A stretch of DNA of 64,000 bases from Paractinoplanes brasiliensis (GTDB lineage Bacteria > Actinomycetota > Actinomycetes > Mycobacteriales > Micromonosporaceae): assembly GCF_004362215.1 (NCBI RefSeq), contig NZ_SNWR01000001.1, positions 806,001-870,000 on the forward strand, given 5' to 3'. Position 1 is the first letter of the stretch; every line of letters begins with the position of its first letter. Of the stretch, positions 1 to 9,530 are shown piece by piece. A program made the translations under genes and the position numbers. The notes below the pieces were generated by a model, which was not told the origin of the DNA, did not search any database, and saw only the letters and a program-made list of their open reading frames with translations.

Positions 1-2871
1 GTTCAGGTGCTTCTCGATCTTGTCTACCACTTGAGGCGTTCGAAGGTTACCCATCAGGTCTCGGGCCAGCCGCCAGGCGGCGCGAGCGCCGGCCGGGTCG
101 TTCAACGCGAGCGCGATGTCGCCCTGATTGAGCAGGGCCGAGGTCAGGCCCATCTGCCACCCGATCTGGCGGTACAGCTCGGTGGCCTTCTTCCAGTAGG
201 TCAGTGCGGTGGAAAGGTCGCCGGCGGCACGACAGCTGTCAGCCAGCGCCTCGTAACTCAGGCCCAGCGCGTTGGGGTCGCCCAGCTGTTCCGCGATGAG
301 CAGCGCGCGGTTCGCCAGCTGCCTGCAGACGTCGACCTGGCCGAGGTTGGAGTGAGCCTCGGTCAGCACGGACAGGACGCCGAGCTCACCGGTCCGGTCG
401 CCGAGCGACGCGAAGATGTCCCGGGCGCGTCCGAGCAGGACGACAGCCTCGGGGTCGTCGCCCTGCTCGACGCTCAACTGGCCCAGGTTGCGGTATACCA
501 GGGCCTGCTCCGGGCGAAGTCCGAGGCTCGCGAAGAGGTCGAGCGACCGCCGCAGCAGGCGCGACGCGGAGTCGTAGCGGCCCCACATCATCTCGGCCCC
601 ACCCAGGCTCCGGGTGGAGTAGGCCCGGCCGAGGTCGTCCCCGGCTTCGGAGGTCGCCTCGAGACAGGCGCGCGCCATCGTGGCCCAGTCGTGGTACCAC
701 CCCTCGCCCTGGTTGAAGCGCTGCAGGCTCAGCGCCAGTCGCCAGGCGGTCGCCACCTGGCCATACTCGAGCAGGCGATGAACCATGGCCCGCAGAGCCT
801 GTCGATCGGCGCTGAACCAGGCAATGGCCTCGGCCGCCGTGCTCGGGCGGGTGGCGACCACGTACCCCGGCGCATCGGGCGGTTCCAGCACCACCGTGGG
901 CGAGAGGAGCAGATCCGCCGCGTAGGCACTCTGCCGATAGTGGCTCGCGAGCCGCCGGAAGGCGTCGTCCCGGGCCGGGCCGTCCTCGTGCGCGCGGATC
1001 AGTTCGTGGGCATAGGCCCGGATGAGGTCGTGGGTGGTGAACCGGCCCGGCGACCGTTCCGTGAGTAGTCCCGTCCGCACCAGTTCACCGGTCAGCGGCC
1101 GCGCCTCAGCCAACGGCACGCCGGCCAGGCTGGCGATGGCCGGGACGGTCGCATCGGGCCCGGGATGCAGGGACAACAGCCGGAACGTCCGCGCAGCAGG
1201 CGCACTGAGCATCCGGTAGGACCACGAGAAGATCGCCCGGATGCTGTTGCCCATGTCGTCGTCGGAGAACCCGTCCAGGCCGCCCTGCGCGTCCCGCAGC
1301 TCCCTGGCGATGTCGGTCAACCGGTGATCGGGATGGGCCAGAGCCCGGGCGGCCACCACTGCCAGCGCCAGCGGGAGCCGTCCGCACCGCGCGGCGATCT
1401 CGGCCACCGCGTCGGGGTCGGCCGACGTCCGGGTGTCTCCGATCCGCACGGCCAGGAACTGACGAGCGTCCTCGTCCGACAAGACGTCGAGGGTCATGAG
1501 ATGCGCGCCGTGCGCCGTGGCCAGACCCGTCAGCCGCTTCCGGCTGGTGACCAGTACCAGGCAACCGGGAGCGCCCGGTAACAGCGGGCGCACCTGCTCG
1601 ACGCTGCGCGCGTTGTCCAGGACCACCAGGATCCGGCGACCGGCCAGGACGCTGCGATACAGCCCGGACCGGGCACGCGGACTCGCCGGAATGTCGGAGT
1701 CAGGGACGCCGAGGGCGTTGAGAAAGGCCCGCAGCGCCTCCTCGGGCGGCAGCATGGCCTGTTCCGGGTCGAACCCCTGCAGGTCGACGTACAGCTGCCC
1801 GTCCGGGTAGGCGTCGGCCAACTGGTAGGCCAAGCGGATGGCCAGCGTCGTCTTCCCGATGCCGGGGATGCCGTCGATGACCAGCACGGGCGTGGAAACC
1901 TGGCTCATCACGTGTCCGTTGAGCAGGCCGAGCGTCCGGCGCTGGGCCTCGTCGCGGCCGGTGAAGTGTGGCAGTTCGGCCGGCAGCTGCGCGGGCAGCA
2001 CCGCGCTGACGCCGGGGGTCCGGCCGATGAGAGTCCCGCCCGGTGACGCGATCGGGTCCGACGGGTCCGCGGCGCCGGGGCCGGCTTCGCCCACGCTCTG
2101 GTCCAGGACAATCTGATACGCCTCGCGCAGCTCCTCGCGGGGATCGACGCCCAGCTCGTCGGCCAGTCGGCCGCGTACGTCGTGGTAGAGGGCGATCGCC
2201 TCGGCCTGCTGCCCATCGGCCGACAAGGCCAGCAGGAGCTGGGCCTGCAGCCCCTCGTCGAGCGGGCGGAGCTCGCTCACCCGTCGCAGGACGGGCAGGA
2301 CGGGACGTACGCGCCTCAGGCGCAACGCCAGCGTTGCCGCCTCCCGTACCAGGTCGGCGCACTCGTGGTCGATCAGGTCGAACGCCCGGCGGTCGCCGGA
2401 GGCCAGCTCGGCCGCCCCGCCGCACGGTCCGCGCCACAGGTCGAGGGCCGCCTCGTACGCCGCCATCGCCTCGGGCCGCCGCCCGGCCGCGTCCTCTGAT
2501 CGGGCCTGCTCAGCCAGCTGACGTAGGCGCAGCAGGTCGAGATCCCCGGGGCCGACCCGCATCCGGTAGCCGGCGGCGTCACCCAGCAGCCAGTGCCCGG
2601 GCGACCGGGCCGGAAGGCCGGGTTCGAAAAGGCGCCGCAACGCACCCACGTAGCGGTGCACGACGTTGACGGCGCTCACCGGCGGTCGCGGGCCCCACAG
2701 CACCTCGACGATCTCGCCGACGCCCACCGGCTGGCCCGCCTTGGCCAGCAGCAGGGCCAGGATCAGGCGCTGCTGGCGGGCTCCCGGATCGATTTGGGTG
2801 CCTTGACGCCGAACCCGCAGCGGGCCCAGCACGCCAAAGGACACCGATGCGCCGCCGCCATTCGAAGGCAC
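1..2871 (-). CDS. AfsR/SARP-type regulator (OmpR-like DNA-binding, BTAD, NB-ARC, TPR), C-terminus outside window
   Basis: A large multidomain transcriptional activator whose reading frame is still open at the left edge; 957 codons are present and the full-length paralogues have 962-979 residues, so roughly the last 10-20 are missing. In order it has an OmpR-like winged-helix domain (opening FGVLGPLRV), a bacterial transcriptional activation domain, an NB-ARC ATPase with Walker A GIPGIGKTT, and C-terminal TPR-like repeats. The start is a GTG at 2871; an in-frame stop lies about 35 bases upstream. It is one of four close paralogues in the window, all on this strand. In the family, ATP binding and the TPR part control promoter binding and recruitment of RNA polymerase. 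Its target is unknown. Confidence 0.9.
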   Translation of the reverse strand, partial: MPSNGGGASVSFGVLGPLRVRRQGTQIDPGARQQRLILALLLAKAGQPVGVGEIVEVLWGPRPPVSAVNVVHRYVGALRRLFEPGLPARSPGHWLLGDAAGYRMRVGPGDLDLLRLRQLAEQARSEDAAGRRPEAMAAYEAALDLWRGPCGGAAELASGDRRAFDLIDHECADLVREAATLALRLRRVRPVLPVLRRVSELRPLDEGLQAQLLLALSADGQQAEAIALYHDVRGRLADELGVDPREELREAYQIVLDQSVGEAGPGAADPSDPIASPGGTLIGRTPGVSAVLPAQLPAELPHFTGRDEAQRRTLGLLNGHVMSQVSTPVLVIDGIPGIGKTTLAIRLAYQLADAYPDGQLYVDLQGFDPEQAMLPPEEALRAFLNALGVPDSDIPASPRARSGLYRSVLAGRRILVVLDNARSVEQVRPLLPGAPGCLVLVTSRKRLTGLATAHGAHLMTLDVLSDEDARQFLAVRIGDTRTSADPDAVAEIAARCGRLPLALAVVAARALAHPDHRLTDIARELRDAQGGLDGFSDDDMGNSIRAIFSWSYRMLSAPAARTFRLLSLHPGPDATVPAIASLAGVPLAEARPLTGELVRTGLLTERSPGRFTTHDLIRAYAHELIRAHEDGPARDDAFRRLASHYRQSAYAADLLLSPTVVLEPPDAPGYVVATRPSTAAEAIAWFSADRQALRAMVHRLLEYGQVATAWRLALSLQRFNQGEGWYHDWATMARACLEATSEAGDDLGRAYSTRSLGGAEMMWGRYDSASRLLRRSLDLFASLGLRPEQALVYRNLGQLSVEQGDDPEAVVLLGRARDIFASLGDRTGELGVLSVLTEAHSNLGQVDVCRQLANRALLIAEQLGDPNALGLSYEALADSCRAAGDLSTALTYWKKATELYRQIGWQMGLTSALLNQGDIALALNDPAGARAAWRLARDLMGNLRTPQVVDKIEKHLN

Positions 2872-2963
2872 GGAAGAACTCCCTAGGTCGGCCCGGCCCT
2901 CAGCTTACCGCCGAGCTTGTGCGGGCCGAGCCGATCGTACCTTCAGCGATCACCGCTGCTCTC

Positions 2964-4000
2964 TCACTGCGGACTGAGCGAGTGGGTCGAGCGGATCATG
3001 TCCGAAGCCTTCTCGCCGATCATGATCGTCGCGGCGTTGGTGCCGGCCGAGACGATCCGTGGCATGACAGAGGCGTCGGCCACACGTAACCCGTCCGCCC
3101 CGAGAACCCTCAGCTCGGGATCGACCACGGCCTGCGCGCCGCGGCCCATGGCGCAGGTTCCGACCGGGTGGTGAGAGGCTCCGGTGCCCCACTGCAGATA
3201 GTGACGGAGGCCGCCCGGCTGCCGCACGTTGTGACCGGGCAGCACCTCGCGATCACGCCAACGGGCCAACGGTTCGGTGGCGGCGATGTTGCGAGCCACC
3301 TCGATGGCCTCGACCAGGCGGCGGACGTCCTGACCCTCGGCCAGGTAGTTCGGGTCGATCAGCGGCGGAACCCCCGGGTCGGTTGAAACCAGGCGGAGCG
3401 TTCCGCGTGATTCGGGCACGGTCGCGATGCCGAGGGTGAAGCTGTTCGCGGGTGCGTGCAACGCGGGCCGATGCAACGGCGCCTCGATGAACGTGAAACG
3501 GTGACCGCCGGCTGTCGCCGCGTCGACGAAGGCGCGGGCCAGCGGGCTGGGATCGGCCGCGGGTGCCGGCCGCATGGGCCCGTCGTCTCCCCTGAGGGCC
3601 GGATCGCCGTCGTTGACGGTCTCCATCCGGCGGAAGTACGGCAGCACCGAGGCGTAGTCCCAGCCGTCGGCCCCCTGTTCGGCCCAGCCGTCGTAGTCGG
3701 CCGCGTGACCGCGCCGGAACATCATGGCGTCGATGCTGCTGGACCCGCCGAGGGTGTGTCCTCGCGGCCATGCGTGGACGGCATTGCCGGTACGGACCTG
3801 CGGGACAGTGACGTACGAGTAGTCGACCCCGCTTCCCCGCAGTGCAGGCCAGGCCGAAGGCACGGCGATCTGCGGCAGCGTGTCGGCCGGCCCCGATTCG
3901 AGCAGAAGCACCCGCACGCGCGAGTCCTCGGACAGGCGGGCGGCGATCACCGAACCGGCCGAGCCCCGCCGACAACGATGAAGTCGTAGTGGTTGACCAT
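2964..4000 (-). pseudogene. GMC-family FAD oxidoreductase, broken (frameshift and large internal deletion)
   Basis: Clear relative of the intact 505-residue GMC oxidoreductase at 11091-12608, but only about 345 codons long. From ATG 4000 the frame reads MVNHYDFIVVGG and then breaks in the FAD-binding glycine motif: a C run at 3964-3967 is one base short, and the next frame continues with RGSAGSVIAARL. About 160 residues are also missing in frame between FVDAATAGGH and RFTFIEAPLHRP, removing the middle of the FAD and substrate domains. The C-terminal catalytic block (HHPVGTCAMG, then TNAATIMIGEKA) remains. A MarR gene lies 97 bases upstream on the same strand. An active enzyme is unlikely. The frameshift alone could be a sequencing error, but the deletion would still disable it. 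Confidence 0.85.
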
Positions 4001-4096
4001 ACGACCACTGTCGCCCGGTGCTGGCCCGCCCCTTTGCCGATCCTCGCCGCCGGTTTTGACCAACGATGACTATGCCCCGCGAGGCACCCGGCGCGG

Positions 4097-4525
4097 TCAA
4101 TCGAAGCGGGACACTGCGGTGAGCTTGCTCAGGACGGCCTGCAGCTGCTCCGTGTCCTCGGCCGACAGTCCGAGATGCTCGCGCGCGGCTGACGACATCG
4201 GCTCGACCCGCCGGCGCAGGGCCTCCCCCTCGGACGTCACGGTGATGATGACCTTGCGCTCGTCGGCCGGGTCACGTTCGCGGCGCAGATAGTGTGCCGC
4301 TTCGAGTCGTTTCACCAGGGGCGACAGGGTGCCGGAGTCGAGATGCAGCAGATCGCCGAGCCGACGGACCGAAAGCGGACCGTGCTGCCACAGGGCGACC
4401 AGGACCAGGTATTGAGGGTGGGTCAGGTTCACCTCGGCCAAGAGGGGTCGGTAAAGCCCGACGACGTGCCGCGTCGCTACGGTCAGCGCGAAACACACCT
4501 GGTTCTCCAGGGCCAGCGAATCCAT
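4097..4525 (-). CDS. MarR-family regulator, OhrR-like redox sensor
   Basis: A 142-residue winged-helix protein of normal MarR length. The N-terminus reads LENQVCFALTVATRHVVGLY, matching the OhrR subgroup, in which this cysteine (Cys11 here) is the peroxide-reactive residue. The recognition region (VRRLGDLLHLDSGTLSPLVK) and wing (RDPADERKVIITVTSEG) are intact. A strong ribosome site GAGGAGG precedes the ATG. In this family the reduced dimer represses and oxidation releases DNA; the usual target ohr is not next to it. It sits upstream of the broken GMC oxidoreductase, its likely former target. Its own promoter carries a GCAATATATTGC-like palindrome. The OhrR assignment rests on the N-terminal cysteine motif. 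Confidence 0.88.
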   Translation of the reverse strand: MDSLALENQVCFALTVATRHVVGLYRPLLAEVNLTHPQYLVLVALWQHGPLSVRRLGDLLHLDSGTLSPLVKRLEAAHYLRRERDPADERKVIITVTSEGEALRRRVEPMSSAAREHLGLSAEDTEQLQAVLSKLTAVSRFD

Positions 4526-4543
4526 CGAACCTCCTCTGCGGAA

Positions 4544-4575
4544 TGCAATATATCGCGGATCTTTCGGAGAGACAA
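4544..4575 (-). promoter_or_regulatory. Promoter of the OhrR-like gene with near-palindromic TGCAATATATCGC operator
   Basis: On the minus strand TTGTCT (4570-4575) is followed after 17 bases by TATATT (4547-4552), a good vegetative promoter. The -10 box lies inside GCGATATATTGCA (4544-4556), a one-mismatch copy of the palindrome GCAATATATTGC found at three other promoters in the window. Which protein binds is inferred only; a GntR factor encoded nearby is the best candidate. Confidence 0.6.
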
Positions 4576-4600
4576 AAGTCGCGGGATTGATCCCCGCGGC

Positions 4601-5122
4601 ATGTCATCCGTCGGTTCAGGCGTGACCGACAACCTCGAAACCCGCCCGTGGAAAGCCGCCGATCTGACCGCCCTTCGAGCGGCCGAACCTCTCTTTCCGC
4701 CTGACACCTACCCTCGCCGTTTCATCGCCGGTAGCCGACAGCTGCGGCCCCTGCATCGCAAGGTGGAACACCGACTGGCCGAGCCGGAGCACCGGTGGAC
4801 CGGCCAGGTAGCGCTGACCGGCGATCGGCTGGTCGCCCTGGCCGAGTGCTCGTGGGATCCGGCCGATCCCGGGACAGGCACCCTCGCGGTCAATGTGGCC
4901 GAGGCCTGGCGCAGTGGCGCGCTCGGGTACCGGGTGCTGCACGAACTGGTCGGCCGGTGCGTGCGGCTGGGGATCACCACCTTCGACCTCGACTATGCGG
5001 CATCCAACATTGCCCTGCAGTCGGCCATCGACGCCATCGCCACCGAGACGGGCGTGCGCTACACCCTGAGCGGGGTGACCCGGGCCGGCATCGGGCACCT
5101 GACCGTCCGGGCCGAGCACTGA
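4601..5122 (+). CDS. GNAT-like protein, hypothetical
   Basis: A 173-residue protein starting at ATG 4601 (MSSVGSGVTDN). The central part (TGQVALTGDRLVALAECSWD, then LAVNVAEAWRSGALGYRVLH) resembles the beta4, pyrophosphate-loop and alpha3 region of GNAT acetyltransferases: an acidic strand followed by a loop and a helix of the kind that holds acetyl-CoA. The canonical RxxGxG/A loop is not clear, so the fold assignment is moderate and the substrate unknown. It is divergent from the OhrR-like gene with under 80 bases between starts, so the two may share control, and it is followed 39 bases later by a TetR gene on the same strand. Confidence 0.7.
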   Translation: MSSVGSGVTDNLETRPWKAADLTALRAAEPLFPPDTYPRRFIAGSRQLRPLHRKVEHRLAEPEHRWTGQVALTGDRLVALAECSWDPADPGTGTLAVNVAEAWRSGALGYRVLHELVGRCVRLGITTFDLDYAASNIALQSAIDAIATETGVRYTLSGVTRAGIGHLTVRAEH

Positions 5123-5161
5123 CCGATCCGGCCGAGACAGCACGTGGCGTAGGATTCGGGG

Positions 5162-5818
5162 ATGGCAAGTCCCTCCCGCCCGGAACGCCGGACGCGTTCC
5201 GACGGCGAACGGAGCCGGCTGGCCATCCTCGACGCCGCGGTTGCCCTCACCACCGTGCTGGGGCTCGAAGGCCTGTCGATCGGGCGCTTGGCCGACCACG
5301 TCGGCATCAGCAAGAGCGGGCTATACGCCCACTTCGGCTCCAAGGAGGAGCTTCAGCTCGCCACTATCCGCACAGCCGAGCTGACGCACCGGCGCGACGT
5401 CGTGAGTCCCGCGTTCGCTCAACCCGATCCCCTGTCGCGCCTGAGATCCCTGTGCGAAAACTTCCTCGATCATCTGAAAGACGATCTGCTGCCCGGCGGT
5501 TGCTTCTTCGTCTCGGTCAACGCGGAGTTCGACGCTCGTCCGGGCGCGGTCCGCGACCGGCTCGCCGAAATCCACACGGCCTGGTTGCTAATGCTCGAGG
5601 AGCAGTACGCCGCGGCACAGGCGGCCGGCCTGCTCAGCCCGGAAACACCACCTGATCAGGCCGCTTTCGAGCTGAACGCCTATCTGCACATGGCCAACAA
5701 CATGTACGTGCTGTACCGCGACGCCGACTATCTCGAACTGGCCCGGCGCAGTGTCGCCAACCGCCTGGGCATGCTGAGCCCGACCAGCAGCCGAGCGGTC
5801 ACCGAGGCGTCACACTAG
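5162..5818 (+). CDS. TetR-family transcriptional regulator
   Basis: A 218-residue one-component repressor. The N-terminal helix-turn-helix is typical: RLAILDAAVALTTVLGLEGL, then IGRLADHVGISKSGLYAHFG and the SKEEL box. The rest is a helical ligand-binding and dimerisation domain with GGCFFVSVNAEFDARPGAVR, a pattern seen in a TetR subgroup often beside small-molecule metabolism genes. The ligand cannot be read from sequence. Its stop overlaps the stop of the convergent DUF2625 gene by 9 bases, so the likely targets are itself or the GNAT-like gene upstream. Confidence 0.9.
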   Translation: MASPSRPERRTRSDGERSRLAILDAAVALTTVLGLEGLSIGRLADHVGISKSGLYAHFGSKEELQLATIRTAELTHRRDVVSPAFAQPDPLSRLRSLCENFLDHLKDDLLPGGCFFVSVNAEFDARPGAVRDRLAEIHTAWLLMLEEQYAAAQAAGLLSPETPPDQAAFELNAYLHMANNMYVLYRDADYLELARRSVANRLGMLSPTSSRAVTEASH

Positions 5819-6553
5819 GGTCGCATTCGCCACCGGGTCACCCGGGTAGCACCCCAGCGAGCTGCTCAGAGGTCGCCCCAGGGCGCCGGCCGCCTGAGCC
5901 TGCAGGGTGAGGATGTCGGTCATCGACGCCACCGAGCGGGCGAACCCGCCGGCCGTCTCGCCGCTCCACAGCGCGGGAACGACGGCGATCCCCTGGTCGG
6001 CCCGAAGCGCCCGTACGTCCTCGCGCCAGCGTGGCCACAGCAGATCACCGTAGAAGTGCGGAAGGTCGCCCGACACACACCAGGCAAGCCACTCACTGTG
6101 TGACATCTTCATCCTCGCCCAGTTCAGCGAAGGGGGATCGAAATAGATGACCTCGCCCGGCACCCCCGGCCGACCGGCGCCCGGTCGCAGCCCGTTGAGA
6201 AAGAAGACTCCGCCCAGCACGTCATGCGCCACGATCAGGCCCGCCGTCGGTGTCCAGGTCCGATCGAGCAGGGCGGGAAAGTCATTGACCTCGCCGATGC
6301 TGGGGAGTCCGAACTCGGCACACGGCGAACCACCGAAGATCCGGAGCCAGCCGTCGTACAGCAGGATGCCGCTGCAGTTGAGGGCCACGGCGCCGAGCGG
6401 TGAGCTCGCAGCGACCTGAAGCTGCTGCAGACCGGCCCGGGCCAGCGCCCGGTCCGGCGGCAGGATCCGAGGCGCGGCGAAGCTCCGCATCAGCACGTCC
6501 GACAGCGCTCGCCAGGGAGCGTCGTCGTCCTCGGCCGGATCGAGATCGCTCAT
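5810..6553 (-). CDS. DUF2625 family protein
   Basis: A 247-residue cytoplasmic protein with the characteristic DUF2625 pattern: GILLYDGWLRIFGG, then LIVAHDVLGGVFFLNG, VIYFDPPSLNW, EWLAWCVSGDLPHFY and DQGIAVVPALW. No signal peptide or membrane segment is visible. The family has no established biochemical function; members occur in scattered bacteria and have the look of an immunity or accessory protein, which is inference. The ATG at 6553 is preferred over an in-frame TTG one codon upstream. It is convergent with the TetR gene (9-base overlap) and lies 88 bases downstream of the second AfsR-type regulator on the same strand. Confidence 0.85.
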   Translation of the reverse strand: MSDLDPAEDDDAPWRALSDVLMRSFAAPRILPPDRALARAGLQQLQVAASSPLGAVALNCSGILLYDGWLRIFGGSPCAEFGLPSIGEVNDFPALLDRTWTPTAGLIVAHDVLGGVFFLNGLRPGAGRPGVPGEVIYFDPPSLNWARMKMSHSEWLAWCVSGDLPHFYGDLLWPRWREDVRALRADQGIAVVPALWSGETAGGFARSVASMTDILTLQAQAAGALGRPLSSSLGCYPGDPVANATLV

Positions 6554-6641
6554 CAACCCGTCACCCCGGAAGCACCGTCAAGGATCGGCTCGGAAGTTGC
6601 GTGTCCCATACTCGACACGACGAAGCGAAGTGCGGGAAAGT

Positions 6642-9530
6642 TCAGTGCCTGGCCGGCGGCTGTTCGGGGGTAGTCTCGTCGAGGCCGGCCAGGCTCTCCT
6701 GCACCTTGGCAACGTCCGGCACGTGCAGGTGACGCAAGAGGTCCAGCGCCTCCACCCACGCCGCGCGAGCGGCGGCCCGGTCGCCCAAGGCGAGCGCGGA
6801 CTCGCCCAGCGAGTGCAGGCATCCGGCAGCGTTCATGCGCCAGCCGGCCTGTCGGAACAACTCGGCTGCCCGCTTCCGGGACGCCAGTGAGGCCCGCAGG
6901 TCGCCCCGGAACAGGCAGATCTCGGCCCGCGTCTCGTGACCGAGCGCCTGAGCGCTGGGGTTGCCCAGCGCCTCGGCGATGGACAGGGCACGGTCAGCGA
7001 GGTCCATCCCCGTGACGAAGTCGCCTTGACGGCCGTGCGCGCCAGCCAGACAGCTGAGCACGTTGACCTGGTCGGACAACTCGCCCAGCGATTCCGCGAC
7101 ACGCAGGGCGGACTCGAAGTATCCGACTGCCTCGGCATACTCCTTGCGGTGGACGCTCACCTGTCCGAGATTGCGGTACACCAACGACTGCTCGCGTCGC
7201 AGTCCCAACCGGTCGAACAACTCGAGCGACTGTCCGAGGTGCCGAGCCGCGGCCGTGAGGTCCCCCAGCTCGATCTCCGGGCCCGACAGGCTGCGCAACA
7301 TGTGCGCCCGGCCGAGGTCGTCGCCGGCTTCGGTGGCCGCCCGCAGGCAGGTTCCGGCCAGCGCGGTCCAGTCGTACCACCAGCCCTCGCGGTGGCACAG
7401 CCGCTGCACGCTCAGCACCAGCCGCCAGGCCGAACCGGCACGTTTCTCGTCTATCTCGCGCTGGACCACCGCTTTGAGGACCAGACGCTCTGCGCTGAAC
7501 CACTCCATGGCATCAGTGGCAGTGGCCAGGCGGGCTGTTGTCACGGCGTCCACCGGTTCCGGTGGGTGCACCGCGATGGTCGGGCCCAGCAGGAGGTCGG
7601 CCGCGTAGGCAGTCTGCCGGTAGTGGCCGACCAGCCGGTGGAAGGCCTGTTCCCGGTCGTTGTCGTCCTCGTGCAGCCCGACGAGCTCGTGGGCGTAGGC
7701 CCGGATCAGGTCGTGCGTGGCGAACCGGGACGGTTGGTGCTCGGCCAACAGACCGGTCCGCACCAGCTCCCCGGCCAGGGTCCGCGCCTCGGCCCGGGAC
7801 ACACCGGCCAGGCTGGCCATCGCCGGCACCGTGACGTCCGGCCCCGGATGCAACGACAGCAAGCGGAACATCCGGGCCGCCGCGGCCCCGAGCATCCGGT
7901 ACGACCACGAGAAGATCGCGCGCAGGTCGTTGCCCATGTCGTCGCCGGCGAAACCGTCCAGGCTCCCCTGCGCGTCCCGCAACCCGCGGGCGATGTCGCT
8001 CAACCGGTAATCGGCATGGATCAAGGCCCGGGCCGCCACCACTGCCAGCGCCAGTGGAAGCCGCCCGCACCGTTCGACGATCTCGTTGACTGCCACCGGC
8101 TCGGCCGCAGTCCGCGCCGCTCCTATCCGGGAGGACAGGAACGTCCGCGCGTCCTCGACCGACAGCACGTCCAAGGTCAGCAGGTGCGCACCGTTCGCCG
8201 TGGACAGCCCGGTCAACCGTTTACGACTGGTCACCAGCACCAGGCAACCCGGCGCGCCCGGTAGCAGGGGACGCACCTGTTCCACATCACGGGCGTTGTC
8301 CAGCACCAGCAGGACGCGACGTCCGGCCAGCACACTGCGGTACAGACCCGGCCGCGCGTGATGACTCGCCGGAATCTCCGCGTCCGGCACGCCAAGAGCG
8401 TTCAGAAACCCTTGCAGGGCCTCGGCTGGGGACAGAGCCGCCTGCCCGGGATCGAAGCCTTGTAGATCCACGTACAACTGGCCGTCAGGATAGGCATCCT
8501 TCAACTGGTGGGCCAGGCGAATGGCCATCGCCGTCTTTCCGATTCCCGGAATACCGTCGATGGCCAGCACCGGCATCGTCGCGTGGGCCAACACATGACC
8601 GTTGACCAGGCTCAGCGTCCGCCGCTGAGCCTCGTCCCGGCCGGTGAAGTGGGGCAGATCCGCCGGCAACTGCGCCGGCAACACCGCGGTCGAGGCCGGC
8701 AGCGTGTTCGAAGCCGGGCCTCCGTCCTCTCCCGGCGATCCCGGCCGGTCCGCGCTCTGCGACAACAGCAGCTGGTACGCCTCGCGCAGCTCCTCGCCCG
8801 GGTCGACCCCGAGCTCGTCGGCCAGCCGGCGGCGGATGTTCCGGTACACCGCGATCGCCTCGGCCTGCTGACCGTCGGCCGACAGGGCCAGCAGCAACTG
8901 GGCCTGCAACGCCTCGTCCCACTCACGGTGCTCGGCCACCCGCCGCAGGAACGGCAGAACGGCCCGGGTGCGATTCTGGCGCAACGCGAATGCCGCGGCC
9001 TCGCGAGCCAGGTCACCGCACTCATGGTCGACCACGGAGAAGGCCAGGTGGTCGCTCGATGCGAGTTCGGCCGCCCCTCCGCACGGTCCTCGCACGAGGC
9101 TCAGGGCCTGCTCGTAGGCAGTCATCGCCTCGGCGAGCTGCCCGGCGGTGACCCGGGACCGGGCCTGCTCGGCCCGGTCCCGCATCTCCAGCAGGTCGAG
9201 GGTGGCTGCCCCGACCTGCATCCGATAGCCCGCAGCGTCTCCGAGCAGCCAGCTCCCGGCCGTCCGGGCCGGCAGGCCGGGCTCGAGCAACCGGCGCAAC
9301 GCGCCCACGTAACGGTGCACGACGTTGACGGCGCTGCGCGGCGGCCGCTCGTTCCACAGCACCTCGACGATGTCGCCGACGCCGACCGGCTGCCCCGTGT
9401 TGGCCAGCAGAAGGGCCAGAATCAGGCGCTGCTGCCGGGCGCCCAGGTCCAGCTCGACACCGTGACGCCACACCTTGACCGGACCGAGCACACCGAACCG
9501 GACGCCAGTCGCGTCATCGCCGTCCAGCAT
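6642..9530 (-). CDS. AfsR/SARP-type regulator (DNA-binding, BTAD, NB-ARC, TPR)
   Basis: A 962-residue paralogue of the regulator at the left edge. The N-terminal OmpR-like domain (FGVLGPVKVWRHG, ARQQRLILALLLA) and BTAD (ending DELGVDPGEELREAYQ) are followed by an NB-ARC domain with Walker A GIPGIGKTA, a Walker B-like strand (RRVLLVLDNA) and SRKRLTGL sensor region, then TPR-like repeats. ATG 9530 was chosen because GGGGGAGG lies about 10 bases before it; a TTG-initiated extension of 24 residues is possible. Such proteins activate antibiotic or accessory gene clusters, often downstream of Ser/Thr kinases; two kinases are encoded in this window, but no link is shown by sequence. Confidence 0.93.
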   Translation of the reverse strand: MLDGDDATGVRFGVLGPVKVWRHGVELDLGARQQRLILALLLANTGQPVGVGDIVEVLWNERPPRSAVNVVHRYVGALRRLLEPGLPARTAGSWLLGDAAGYRMQVGAATLDLLEMRDRAEQARSRVTAGQLAEAMTAYEQALSLVRGPCGGAAELASSDHLAFSVVDHECGDLAREAAAFALRQNRTRAVLPFLRRVAEHREWDEALQAQLLLALSADGQQAEAIAVYRNIRRRLADELGVDPGEELREAYQLLLSQSADRPGSPGEDGGPASNTLPASTAVLPAQLPADLPHFTGRDEAQRRTLSLVNGHVLAHATMPVLAIDGIPGIGKTAMAIRLAHQLKDAYPDGQLYVDLQGFDPGQAALSPAEALQGFLNALGVPDAEIPASHHARPGLYRSVLAGRRVLLVLDNARDVEQVRPLLPGAPGCLVLVTSRKRLTGLSTANGAHLLTLDVLSVEDARTFLSSRIGAARTAAEPVAVNEIVERCGRLPLALAVVAARALIHADYRLSDIARGLRDAQGSLDGFAGDDMGNDLRAIFSWSYRMLGAAAARMFRLLSLHPGPDVTVPAMASLAGVSRAEARTLAGELVRTGLLAEHQPSRFATHDLIRAYAHELVGLHEDDNDREQAFHRLVGHYRQTAYAADLLLGPTIAVHPPEPVDAVTTARLATATDAMEWFSAERLVLKAVVQREIDEKRAGSAWRLVLSVQRLCHREGWWYDWTALAGTCLRAATEAGDDLGRAHMLRSLSGPEIELGDLTAAARHLGQSLELFDRLGLRREQSLVYRNLGQVSVHRKEYAEAVGYFESALRVAESLGELSDQVNVLSCLAGAHGRQGDFVTGMDLADRALSIAEALGNPSAQALGHETRAEICLFRGDLRASLASRKRAAELFRQAGWRMNAAGCLHSLGESALALGDRAAARAAWVEALDLLRHLHVPDVAKVQESLAGLDETTPEQPPARH

